The notes beneath the pieces are model-generated. The model was not told the DNA's origin, ran no database searches, and worked only from the letters and a program-made list of their open reading frames with translations. The translations under genes were made by a program, and so were the position numbers. From positions 1-21,574 of the forward strand of contig MDVR01000163.1 in NCBI GenBank assembly GCA_001940725.1: DNA of 21,574 bases, written 5' to 3'. This DNA comes from Candidatus Heimdallarchaeota archaeon LC_2. GTDB taxonomy: Archaea; Asgardarchaeota; Heimdallarchaeia; Heimdallarchaeales; Kariarchaeaceae. Positions 7,828-15,763 of this stretch are shown here, piece by piece; the first letter of the stretch is position 1; the number at the start of each line of letters is the position of its first letter.

Positions 7828-8460
7828 TTAAATTTCAGATTTTTCTAATTTTGAGTATTCATCCCACAGTTCTTTCCAGTTCCAATCTGAAAAATTGGAA
7901 TATATTTTATCATCCAATTCAGATGGTTTTATCTTAGTAGCCTCCAAATATGATACATCTCCAATTGCATCAACCATTCCTATAATCAATAATTTGGAAG
8001 ACTTCCTGGCTATTTCAATTAAACTTTCGAGATCATTCAGTTGAATTGATCCTCCTTCTCTCAAGCAAGTGACATAATATTTTGCTCCATCTAATTTTGG
8101 TTTAGTATTTCTAGCATATAATCTGAAGAAAAATGAGCTTCCACTACCTAAATTCAGGATGTAACCACGATTCCGTAAATCCTTATAAACCAAATATCTT
8201 AAAGTAAACTGAGGTAAAATATCTGAAAAAAATGATAATACATTTTCTTCCGTTAGATATTCATCATCTTTCTTGATTTTTATTCTTCCAAGTTCAAGTA
8301 AATGTAATGCCTCAAATCCATTCAATTTAACCCCTTCGTGTTCTGGAATACCATAATACCCCTTGTTGTGTAAAGAAATTGCAATTGGGCCAGTTGCTAG
8401 AACAGTCGATCCTTCTAATATAGCTGGTACCATATTTCTAGTTTCTTGATCTTCAGACAT
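7828..8460 (-). CDS. endA: tRNA-intron endonuclease EndA-like subunit, catalytic His missing
   Basis: EndA cuts the bulge-helix-bulge motif of archaeal pre-tRNAs. This 210-residue protein has both domains. The N-terminal part includes HNKGYYG (31-37) and NGFEALHLLELGRI (47-60). The C-terminal nuclease fold starts with LRYLVYKDLRNRGYIL (87-102) and runs through FFRLYAR (111-117) to RKSSKLLIIGMVD (152-164). By comparison with the known Tyr-His-Lys triad, Tyr115 and Lys156 are present, but the His that should precede the KYLV strand is Gly125 (LDGAKYYV). This suggests a structural, non-catalytic subunit of a hetero-oligomeric enzyme, or an altered active site. The ATG at 8460 lies 37 bases after the methyltransferase gene, so an operon of tRNA-processing genes is likely. 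Confidence 0.82.
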   Translation of the reverse strand: MSEDQETRNMVPAILEGSTVLATGPIAISLHNKGYYGIPEHEGVKLNGFEALHLLELGRIKIKKDDEYLTEENVLSFFSDILPQFTLRYLVYKDLRNRGYILNLGSGSSFFFRLYARNTKPKLDGAKYYVTCLREGGSIQLNDLESLIEIARKSSKLLIIGMVDAIGDVSYLEATKIKPSELDDKIYSNFSDWNWKELWDEYSKLEKSEI

Positions 8461-8497
8461 TTCAGGATGATCCTCATTTTTATAATTTTTCCTTTAT

Positions 8498-9310
8498 TTA
8501 TTTTTGTATTGTCAGTATTACTTCAATATGATCCAAATTTGGTGAGTAATTTTTTATTGTTCTCATTGAATGGGAGATAACTTTTGCTCCTAATTTATCT
8601 ATCCAATTAGTATATTCTTCAATCCATTCCGTATGATTATTTTTCCTTGCTAATGGATGAATATGAATAATGGCATTATTTTTACAAGCCTGAATAGCGG
8701 TTTTCATATGATTTTTATTTACATTATGATATCCCATAAAAACATGATCTGCCCAATTTTCAATTTTAGCATCTTTACAATCAATATTCATAATTTCAAT
8801 GTTTTTTATTTTGTTTATTTTAACTGTTTTCTCTAAAAATGAGAATGTGTAAGGGTCTTTTTCAATTAGTTTGGCATTGATATTATTGTGGACCACAACT
8901 TGGAGGCTTAAATTACCGACTGCAGCAAACATATCAAGTAAATTTTCCCCATCTTTGATTTCATTTACCAATTTTATTCTAAGATTTCGATTGCCACCAG
9001 AAAAAGTAATTTTAGAAATATCTAAATAATACTTAACATGATTTTCTTTGTGTATTACAATGGTATTTGGATTACCAGCAAGATGAATTAACTCAGGTCG
9101 TCGATTTTCACCAGATGTTGTTACATGTTGAAAAACCCCGGTACACCAAGGATAAGCCTCGATTATAGCCTCTCCTAGCTCTCCAGATAAGATAGTATTT
9201 TTTCGTAATATTATTTTATTTTCTATTCTTTTATATCCTTGTGGTATATTCTTTAAATTTGGATTTACTTGAAAAATTCGTTCTCGAAACTGAAGTTTTG
9301 ATATTTTCAA
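8498..9310 (-). CDS. Trm5/TYW2-family tRNA methyltransferase or aminocarboxypropyl transferase
   Basis: The 270-residue protein has a class I SAM fold of the Trm5/Taw2 group that modifies guanosine 37 of tRNA-Phe and other tRNAs. An N-terminal GELGEAIIEAYPW block is followed by DISKITFSGGN (97-107), like the conserved xVxFSxGN stretch. Motif I is LLDMFAAVGNLS (124-135), and an acidic ribose-binding strand (LIEKDP, 148-153) and NIDCKD (175-180) follow. The motif IV position reads ADHVFMGY (187-194) rather than the NLP of Trm5. This points to Taw2/TYW2, which transfers an aminocarboxypropyl group, but the choice is not secure. The start is a TTG at 9310. The protein is shorter than many Trm5 enzymes and lacks the extra N-terminal domain. 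It is probably cotranscribed with the endA-like gene. Confidence 0.8.
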   Translation of the reverse strand: MKISKLQFRERIFQVNPNLKNIPQGYKRIENKIILRKNTILSGELGEAIIEAYPWCTGVFQHVTTSGENRRPELIHLAGNPNTIVIHKENHVKYYLDISKITFSGGNRNLRIKLVNEIKDGENLLDMFAAVGNLSLQVVVHNNINAKLIEKDPYTFSFLEKTVKINKIKNIEIMNIDCKDAKIENWADHVFMGYHNVNKNHMKTAIQACKNNAIIHIHPLARKNNHTEWIEEYTNWIDKLGAKVISHSMRTIKNYSPNLDHIEVILTIQK

Positions 9311-9402
9311 TGTTTTACAAATTCATTCATTAAACAAATAATCTTGTATTTTGTCTTGTTACATATCGTTGTATAAAAAAAAACTAAGAAAAACATAACA
9401 TA

Positions 9403-9879
9403 TTGAAACCCTCTAAGGTCCAATTTAATAGAATTAAATCAATTTTAGAAGTACAGTTTCCTAATCTAAAAGTTAAGCAGATTTTGGTTAATATTGATAT
9501 TGTTTTATCTAGGAAAACAAATAGAATAAAAGAAGTAAACGAAATTTCAGAAAACAAAAAATTATTACTATTTGCACTAAGACCTAATGATGGTCATTTA
9601 ATTCCAAGTTTATATGGAGCTCAAAAAATTCTTGACACAGGATATGAGGGGAATAGGGTCATTATGAGTAATGATTCATGTCCATTTATACAACAAGGAA
9701 AGTCAGCATTTTGCAAACACGTAGTGGAGGTTGATCATAATGTTATACCCAATTCTGAAGTTTTCATTCTTAACCCGAATCGAGAATTAATTGCAATTGG
9801 AACCGCTTTACAACCGGGTTATGCTATGCTTCAAATGCAATCGGGAATCGCAGTAAAAACCAAAAAATATAAGAAATGA
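9403..9879 (+). CDS. PUA-domain RNA-binding protein, archaeosine-transglycosylase C-terminal type
   Basis: This 158-residue protein has an N-terminal alpha/beta segment (1-82) and a PUA domain at about 83-156. The PUA part shows NRVIMSND, QGKSAFCKHVVEVD (98-111), NSEVFILNPNRELIAIGTAL (117-136) and SGIAVKTKK. The block GKSAFCKHVV is typical of PUA domains at the end of archaeosine tRNA-guanine transglycosylase and related stand-alone proteins. The preceding RPNDGHLIPSLYGAQKIL also resembles the C2 domain of that enzyme. The transglycosylase catalytic domain is absent. Binding of tRNA or rRNA is inferred. The start is a TTG at 9403, the only good candidate in this frame. It is transcribed divergently from the Trm5/Taw2-like gene across 92 bases. 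Confidence 0.75.
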   Translation: MKPSKVQFNRIKSILEVQFPNLKVKQILVNIDIVLSRKTNRIKEVNEISENKKLLLFALRPNDGHLIPSLYGAQKILDTGYEGNRVIMSNDSCPFIQQGKSAFCKHVVEVDHNVIPNSEVFILNPNRELIAIGTALQPGYAMLQMQSGIAVKTKKYKK

Positions 9880-9908
9880 TTATTTGTTATTATAAAATAC
9901 TGATAGTT

Positions 9909-10349
9909 TTAACTTAAACTCATAATTGCTGAAGCTAAATCACCTTTACTTTGTTCAAGTGCTCTTCTTGCTTTTTCTTTAGTTACATTTGCGGTTGACA
10001 TTATAAGTTTTACATCATCTTCTTTGATTTCGATTTCTACATCATCTATTCCACTATCTTCTACAATTGGCTGAGCATTTACCGCTCTTCTTTCTACACT
10101 CTGTGGCACTACACTCCAAATTTCTTGACCAACATTCATAATTGAAACTTCAGGGCTCTTCAAAACGATTTCTTCAGTAGGGGTTCTTACAATTACCTCA
10201 ATAACATTTTCTATTTCTTCGGTATCCATATTGGCAATTGCTTTTTGCATTTGTTTGTTTGACATACCACTCATATCGCCCATTCCTCCACCGGGGCTTT
10301 GACTTTTTCTCCGACTAGCTCGCCTTGCATCTCTTCTTCTTTTACTCAT
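9909..10349 (-). CDS. nac: Nascent polypeptide-associated complex protein (archaeal NAC)
   Basis: Archaeal NAC forms homodimers that bind nascent chains at the ribosome exit. The 146-residue protein has a NAC domain at about 48-95, including IVLKSPEVSIMNVGQEIWSV, and a UBA domain at about 109-146 (EDDVKLIMSTANVTKEKARR, then ALEQSKGDLASAIMSL). Its N-terminus is unusual: residues 2-16 hold nine Arg/Lys (KRRRDARRASRRK), followed by a Gly/Met/Ser linker before the NQMQKAI-like helix (here NKQMQKAI). A basic tail at this place recalls the ribosome-binding N-terminus of eukaryotic NAC subunits; that function is an inference here. It is transcribed divergently from the A-ATPase subunit H gene. Confidence 0.93.
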   Translation of the reverse strand: MSKRRRDARRASRRKSQSPGGGMGDMSGMSNKQMQKAIANMDTEEIENVIEVIVRTPTEEIVLKSPEVSIMNVGQEIWSVVPQSVERRAVNAQPIVEDSGIDDVEIEIKEDDVKLIMSTANVTKEKARRALEQSKGDLASAIMSLS

Positions 10350-10466
10350 ATTTTCAATTTTTCAATTCAATTAATATATTAGTTGATAATACTTTATTGA
10401 AAAGTGAAATTGAAAGGAATCACAATATAATATGTGCATTTGTGTAATCGTTATTGTATATTCCAA

Positions 10467-10476
10467 TTTATTTAAA
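10467..10476 (+). promoter_or_regulatory. TATA-like box of the atpH-atpF pair
   Basis: TTTATTTAAA lies 27-36 bases before the ATG at 10503, followed by AGGAAA-like purines. It is the best promoter candidate for the two ATPase genes. Confidence 0.4.
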
Positions 10477-10502
10477 GGAAATAATAATAGATCGCAGTTT
10501 GA

Positions 10503-10814
10503 ATGTCTGTTGATCGTCTAAAAGAAATCCGAGATGCTGAATCTCAGAGTGATATCCTTATTGTTGAGGCCGAAGAAAATGCCGCTAAAATGTTAATGAA
10601 GGCAAGAAAAGAAGCTGATGAAATAATAAAAAAATCAAAAATAGATGCAGAAAATGAAGGGAAAGCCTATACTAAGAAAATGCTTGATGAAACTAAAAAG
10701 GAAATCACAGTACTTGACAAACAGGCTACTAAAAATAAGGAAGCCTTAAGATCGGCCAAAAAAGGAAATTTAGAAAAGGCTACCGAAATGATTCTTAATA
10801 AAATAACGGAGTAA
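10503..10814 (+). CDS. atpH: A-type ATP synthase subunit H (peripheral stalk)
   Basis: The 103-residue protein is almost entirely a charged alpha helix with heptad character. It includes LIVEAEENAAKMLMKARKEA at about residues 19-38, as in the subunit H/G peripheral stalk proteins of A/V-ATPases. With subunit E it would form the stator stalk that holds the catalytic head still. The small size, the Glu/Lys/Ala-rich heptads and the subunit F gene starting five bases after its stop make the assignment firm, although coiled coils alone carry little family information. Subunits I, K, C and E, which often sit between or near these genes, are not in the window. Confidence 0.85.
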   Translation: MSVDRLKEIRDAESQSDILIVEAEENAAKMLMKARKEADEIIKKSKIDAENEGKAYTKKMLDETKKEITVLDKQATKNKEALRSAKKGNLEKATEMILNKITE

Positions 10815-10819
10815 TTCTC

Positions 10820-11152
10820 TTGAGTACAGTAGAAAGAACAGTAATTGCAACGGTTACTGACGATATCACTGCTTTAGGAATGAAACTGGCAGGTATCGGT
10901 AAAATAGCAGCTCTAAAAGAAGATGAAAACGGATCAGATCACATTACAAAATTTGCTAGTGACCCTTCGATAGCCGTCTTAATTATAACAGAAAAAGTTG
11001 GTGAAATGAATCGAGCTCTTCTAAATAGGATTGCTCAAAGGCCTTGGCCTGTGGTAGTTGAAATACCTGGACCCGAGGGGAAAATCGAAAAAGAAAGTTC
11101 AACACTAAAGGACCTGGTTAAACGAGCTTTGGGTATTGATATGGATGTTTAA
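10820..11152 (+). CDS. atpF: A-type ATP synthase subunit F (central stalk)
   Basis: The 110-residue protein fits the V-type ATPase subunit F family. The N-terminal TVIATVTDDITALGMKLAGI (7-26) resembles the family's VIGDxDTVxGFxLAGI start. PSIAVLIITEKVGEMN (49-64) matches its IGIIxITExIAE strand, and WPVVVEIPGPEG (75-86) matches the IPxIxEIPSKxG segment. It would sit in the rotor stalk with subunit D. The start is a TTG at 10820 just after the subunit H stop, which implies translational coupling. No further ATPase gene follows; the next gene is on the opposite strand. Confidence 0.92.
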   Translation: MSTVERTVIATVTDDITALGMKLAGIGKIAALKEDENGSDHITKFASDPSIAVLIITEKVGEMNRALLNRIAQRPWPVVVEIPGPEGKIEKESSTLKDLVKRALGIDMDV

Positions 11153-11211
11153 TCAATTAATTTCGTTAAAAATTATTACCGAAATACACGATTATTGATA
11201 TTTTACAATTA

Positions 11212-12123
11212 TTAAATTATCTTTTCATAAGAATAAACTGAATCAAATTCGAATCCAAATTTTAAGTATAGACCTTCAAGTTGTAACAACTCATTAATTA
11301 AGAAGGTTCCAACATGTTTCATCCCTGCAGGTTTGAGGGTTTCAATATGTGATGAAAGATGTGTATCAATTATTTTTTCAATATCTGTGGGATCCTCTGC
11401 CCAAAAAGGAGAAATCCCTCCATAGGACGGATCTTCATCTGATCTATGTACATATGTAAATCCCAAAATTCTATTATTATCACCTGTCATTTTCCAACTG
11501 ACATAGGTCGGACCTTTTTCTTTCTCCTTTCTTTCCCTGTTGCTAACTGCATAATTGTACCAATACTGCCCCTCTTCTTTGGAGAGACCCATTTTAGTTT
11601 CATAGATTTCTTTTAATTGATCATGGAATTTATCATCAAAATCAGTCACACCCTCAGTATTTCCAGAGATTTTAAGATTTTCAACTGGAGTGCGCGTTCT
11701 TTTGAATAACAATCGATTTTTCTCAAATCCATATTTATTTGCAAAATCTAATGTATTTCCGAATCCTATTCCAGCGGGGGCTCGAATTTTTTTTATTCCC
11801 AATTCACGGAACCTAATGAATGCCTTTTCCATAAGATCTGAAACAATATCACGGTCATCATTCTTAACCAGAGGAAATCGAAGTGTGCCGTAATCTCCTT
11901 TTTCAGGATTTTTCACTACATCTGAAACAATGAAACCTACAAGTTCATCATTTTCAAACGCGTAAAAACGGGTTGATGGATCAAAATTATCTTTAGAATA
12001 AGTCTTTCTTAGTGCATCATAAGAGGTCCGATATGGATATTTCCATGGACCAGAAATTTCCCAAACCAAATCCACCTGTTTATCGATAAATTCAGAATTA
12101 TATCCTAATATTTTATGGGTCAC
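11212..12123 (-). CDS. GNAT-family acetyltransferase, two-domain
   Basis: The 303-residue protein appears to contain two GNAT folds. In the first (about 1-150), FYAFENDELVGFIVSDVV (53-70) is the central strand pair. IRAPAGIGFGNTLDFANKYGFEKN (113-136) covers the end of motif A and the motif B helix and strand, with the typical NKYGFE. The second half (about 155-303) repeats the pattern with RILGFTYVHRSD and a final LYLKFGFEFDSVYSYEK. The canonical acetyl-CoA loop Q/RxxGxG/A is not clear in either half, so catalytic ability is uncertain. The substrate is unknown. The start is a GTG at 12123, and it is convergent with the ATPase subunit F gene. Confidence 0.75.
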   Translation of the reverse strand: MTHKILGYNSEFIDKQVDLVWEISGPWKYPYRTSYDALRKTYSKDNFDPSTRFYAFENDELVGFIVSDVVKNPEKGDYGTLRFPLVKNDDRDIVSDLMEKAFIRFRELGIKKIRAPAGIGFGNTLDFANKYGFEKNRLLFKRTRTPVENLKISGNTEGVTDFDDKFHDQLKEIYETKMGLSKEEGQYWYNYAVSNRERKEKEKGPTYVSWKMTGDNNRILGFTYVHRSDEDPSYGGISPFWAEDPTDIEKIIDTHLSSHIETLKPAGMKHVGTFLINELLQLEGLYLKFGFEFDSVYSYEKII

Positions 12124-12305
12124 ATTATCATTCTATAGATGATTCTAATAAATATTAGGTAAGAAGAGAATAATTTATTACTACATTTAGTGAAAATTTC
12201 TCTAGTAATATTTGATTCCACTATCATAAAAATCAAATTACTTTTATTGGAAATATCAGGTTAAATTAAATTAATAATTGATCTTATTCTACAATTCAAG
12301 TTAGT

Positions 12306-13187
12306 TTAGTTTATCCATTTAAATTTCTTAAATTTTCTATAATTAGAAAGTAAAACCACCCCAAAGGTGATGATTAAAAAAGGAAAATAAGTCTCATTAG
12401 TTGATGAAATCTCATTTTCCTTAGTATCTGTAGATTCCTTTGATGATTGAATTTCCTCCCCTGCCGTTCCAGTGTCAGATGATGTTTGTGTTGTTGTATC
12501 TATGGAAATTTTGGTTGAAATGGAAGGATTTATGTCATCTAGGGTCAATGGGAGCCCATTATAAGTATTTCCAAAAAAGTTCGCTGAATCAAATGAGGTT
12601 TGATCTGGGGCAATCGGGGTCCAATCTACATTGTTAATTGAATTGTTTTCAACAATTAAATCTGTGGAACTTTGGATAAATATGCCGGTACCCTCAATAT
12701 TATTAATTTGGTTATTGGAAATAGTTATATTATTTCCCCTAGCAAAAATTCCATTTTTAACCACGCTACTAATACTATTGTTGTTAATTACAACGTTATT
12801 ATTGAGATAGGAGATAATTCCATCATTTGTACCACTCACAATCGTATTATTATAAATCTGAATATTATCACTAAATTCTACAAATAACGCATAACTATTT
12901 GCGTTTTCTATAATATTATTCCTAACTACTAAATTATCACTGTTGATAACAAAAATAGTATTACCATCATTATATATTAGATTCTCAATAATAGTATCGG
13001 GTGCATTTTGCAATAATACCAAATCCCAACCATCAATATTTGGCAGATGAACAGATCTTCCACGTCCATCAATAATCAAGACATTATAATTATCAATATC
13101 AGATCCATTGATTGCAGTTACTGCAATAGATAACGATACTAAAACATGAACTAGAAGCATGGTTCTGAGATTTTTTCCTAATTTCAT
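12306..13187 (-). CDS. Secreted parallel beta-helix (NosD-like) protein with C-terminal membrane anchor
   Basis: The 293-residue protein starts with a signal peptide (KLGKNLR, then a hydrophobic core to about residue 25). Residues about 50-190 are a run of short repeats of the form NNxIxxxxxxGIxxxxxNN, rich in Asn and Ile, as in right-handed parallel beta-helix (PbH1/NosD) proteins. A Thr/Ser-rich stretch at about 220-262 acts as a spacer. It is followed by FPFLIITFGVVLLS (about 268-281) and RKFKKFK, a membrane anchor with a cytoplasmic basic tail. The design is that of an archaeal cell-surface protein, perhaps carbohydrate-related; no catalytic residues can be named. It is divergent from atpA. 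Confidence 0.8.
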   Translation of the reverse strand: MKLGKNLRTMLLVHVLVSLSIAVTAINGSDIDNYNVLIIDGRGRSVHLPNIDGWDLVLLQNAPDTIIENLIYNDGNTIFVINSDNLVVRNNIIENANSYALFVEFSDNIQIYNNTIVSGTNDGIISYLNNNVVINNNSISSVVKNGIFARGNNITISNNQINNIEGTGIFIQSSTDLIVENNSINNVDWTPIAPDQTSFDSANFFGNTYNGLPLTLDDINPSISTKISIDTTTQTSSDTGTAGEEIQSSKESTDTKENEISSTNETYFPFLIITFGVVLLSNYRKFKKFKWIN

Positions 13188-13395
13188 ACCTATTCAGATT
13201 ATGTTTTTACTTGATCTTTATTAATATTACTTGTGAAGAAAATTTCAACGATTTTTTTATGCGATCATTATTCTTAAATCAAAATCCCCCTTCCGATCTA
13301 TCAATAACTAAAAGGTATTATCATAAATCCTTTTAATAAACAATTTTAGTTTCACATTAGAGCTCAGACTACAAGTTTTTTTTGAGAGATGACCA

Positions 13396-15756
13396 ATGAG
13401 TGAAAAAATAGTTGGAAAAATAGAACGTATATCTGGACCATTAATCCAGGCATCTGGAATGAAAGGTGTGCGACTATACGATGTAGCCCGTGTTGGAGAT
13501 TTAAAATTAATCGGAGAAATTATCAAAATTGATGGAGAGATTGTCTCTATTCAATGTTATGAAAATACCGATGGTATATATCCCGGAGAAGTTGTAGTTG
13601 GAACTGGTAGTCCACTTTCAGTCATACTTGGTCCTGGTTTAATGAGCCAAATTTATGATGGCATTCAGAGACCACTCCCTCAAATTAAAGAAGCTGTTGG
13701 TGATTACATTACCAGAGGTGTTGAGACACCCGCACTCGATATGAATAAGGAGTGGGATTTCAAGATGACAGCCAAGGTTGGAGATATGGTTGTCGGTGGA
13801 GATGTTTTTGCCGAGGTAGAGGAAACTCCCGCATTTCTACACAAAGTAATGATACCCCCACTAATTTCAGGTAAGATCACGAAAATTGAAAAATCTGGAA
13901 AATATAATATCCGAAAAGTGTTAGTTGTTGTTGAAGATGAGAACGGAGTTTCTCATGATGTTCTCGGTTATCAAGAATGGCCTGTTCGAAAACCACGACC
14001 TTTCAAGAAGCGTTTGGCTTCAGATGAGATTCTGATAACTGGACAGCGGATTTTTGATACTTTCTTTCCTATTTCAAAAGGTGGTGTGGCTGCAGTGCCT
14101 GGACCGTTCGGGACCGGAAAATGTATGGAAGGATCTACACCTGTTTTATTAGCAGATGGCAATAAGATTGCAATCAAAGATCTCTTTGAACAATACAAAG
14201 ATATGGGTGAAGAAGTAGTAGGAGAAGAAAATGAGACCATAATCAGACTTCATGAAGGAAATGAAATACAAGTTATTGGTTTTGACTCAAAGGACTATTC
14301 TTTAGCAATTACAGAAGCAACTCATGTCTATAAAGGTATGAGTGACAGTCTTATAAGGATTGAAACTAAATTTGGTCGAAAAATTAGCATTACACCCGTC
14401 CATAAATTACAAATCCACGATTTTGAAAACACAATTGAAAAACAAGCTATGAACATCGAAATTGGAGATTTACTATTAGCACCGAAAGATTTCAGCATTG
14501 ATTACGATGATCAAATTATTGAATTTGACACTTTTAACTCCAACGATCAAGTACTTTTAACCAAACAAGAACTCTCATTAGACCAAAAATTTGATTTAGA
14601 TCCAGTTGTCAAAATTGAACTAATTGAAGGCCCAGTTGAAGTATTTGATCTAACAGTACCTTCAACTCACAAATTCCTTGCTGGGGAGAAGTTACTAATA
14701 GTTCATAACACTGTTACGCAACATTCACTTGCTAAATTCGCAGATGCTGAAGTAGTGGTCTACGTTGGATGTGGCGAAAGAGGGAATGAAATGACAAATG
14801 TACTAGAAGAATTTCCACACTTAAAGGATCCTAAGACCGGATTGCCACTAATTGCGCGGACTACAATGATTGCAAATACCTCAAATATGCCAGTTGCGGC
14901 TCGTGAGGCATCGGTATACACTGGTGTTACAATGGCGGAATATATCCGTGATCAAGGTTATAATGTAGCAATGATGGCCGATAGTACGAGCAGATGGGCG
15001 GAGGCGATGCGAGAAATCTCAGGACGCCTAGAAGAGATGCCAGGAGAAGGTGGATATCCAGCTTACCTTGGTTCAAAAATTGCAGCTTATTATGAGAGAG
15101 GAGGAAAGGTGGAACTAATTGGAAGTGACGAACGAATTGGATCGATTTCAATTATTGGCGCTGTGAGCCCTCCAGGTGGAGATTTTTCAGAACCAGTGAC
15201 ACAAAATACATTACGTATTGTGAAGGCATTTTGGGCATTAACTAAGAAATTGGCAGAACAACGTCATTTTCCAGCAATTTCATATTTGGATTCGTATACC
15301 CTGTATTGGGATGTTCTCGAACCCCAATTCTTGATAAAATTCAGTGAAGATTTCCCTGAATTGAGATCAAAAGCATTCAGACTTCTACAAGAAGACAGTG
15401 ATTTACAAGAAATCGTGCAATTAGTTGGTCCTGACGCACTCCCACCGGCTGAGCGGATCACTTTGGAAGCAGCAAGGTTACTAAAAGAAGATTACTTGCA
15501 ACAAAACGCATTCCATGATGTTGATCAATATTGTTCACCAGAGAAACAGGTTCTTATGCTCAGAAATATATTTGATCTTTATGATAAGATGAGAGAGTTG
15601 CACGATGGTGGAGTTGAGCTTGAACAGATAACAAATCTCGATACATTTGACAAGATTGCTCGTATGAAATATGAGGAAACAACGGACAGTCTCAAAGTAT
15701 TAGCAGATGAGATATCAAAAATGTCAATTGATCAATTTGAAGTAATTCAAGTTTAA
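13396..15756 (+). CDS. atpA: A-type ATP synthase catalytic subunit A, with in-frame mini-intein
   Basis: Subunit A hydrolyses or makes ATP in the A1 head. The 786-residue precursor contains a 196-residue intein (residues 243-438). Without it 590 residues remain, the usual family length. The N-terminal beta barrel begins KIVGKIERISGPLI, and the bulge domain follows at about 110-190. The P-loop GPFGTGK (236-242) is split from its next residue, Thr, by the intein. Downstream come VYVGCGERGNEM with the catalytic Glu, MMADSTSRWAEAMREISGRL, and GGDFSEPVTQNTLRIVKAFW. The ATG at 13396 follows a TGA in frame. Splicing is required for a working enzyme because the P-loop is interrupted. The gene stands apart from subunits H and F, and subunit B does not follow it. 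Confidence 0.96.
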   Translation: MSEKIVGKIERISGPLIQASGMKGVRLYDVARVGDLKLIGEIIKIDGEIVSIQCYENTDGIYPGEVVVGTGSPLSVILGPGLMSQIYDGIQRPLPQIKEAVGDYITRGVETPALDMNKEWDFKMTAKVGDMVVGGDVFAEVEETPAFLHKVMIPPLISGKITKIEKSGKYNIRKVLVVVEDENGVSHDVLGYQEWPVRKPRPFKKRLASDEILITGQRIFDTFFPISKGGVAAVPGPFGTGKCMEGSTPVLLADGNKIAIKDLFEQYKDMGEEVVGEENETIIRLHEGNEIQVIGFDSKDYSLAITEATHVYKGMSDSLIRIETKFGRKISITPVHKLQIHDFENTIEKQAMNIEIGDLLLAPKDFSIDYDDQIIEFDTFNSNDQVLLTKQELSLDQKFDLDPVVKIELIEGPVEVFDLTVPSTHKFLAGEKLLIVHNTVTQHSLAKFADAEVVVYVGCGERGNEMTNVLEEFPHLKDPKTGLPLIARTTMIANTSNMPVAAREASVYTGVTMAEYIRDQGYNVAMMADSTSRWAEAMREISGRLEEMPGEGGYPAYLGSKIAAYYERGGKVELIGSDERIGSISIIGAVSPPGGDFSEPVTQNTLRIVKAFWALTKKLAEQRHFPAISYLDSYTLYWDVLEPQFLIKFSEDFPELRSKAFRLLQEDSDLQEIVQLVGPDALPPAERITLEAARLLKEDYLQQNAFHDVDQYCSPEKQVLMLRNIFDLYDKMRELHDGGVELEQITNLDTFDKIARMKYEETTDSLKVLADEISKMSIDQFEVIQV
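14122..14709 (+). other. Mini-intein in the AtpA P-loop (VMA-b-type site)
   Basis: The insertion interrupts GPFGTGK/TVTQ, the P-loop site also used by inteins of other archaeal A-ATPases such as those of Thermoplasma and Pyrococcus. It is 196 residues long. Block A begins with Cys1 (CMEGSTPVLLADG), block B contains ITPVH (T91, H94), block F reads VEVFDLTVPSTHKFLAG (172-188), and block G ends VHN (H195, N196). The +1 extein residue is Thr. All residues needed for the standard splicing route appear present. Between block B and block F there is only a linker, with no LAGLIDADG motif, so the intein cannot home by itself. Confidence 0.93.
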
Positions 15757-15763
15757 AATTGCC

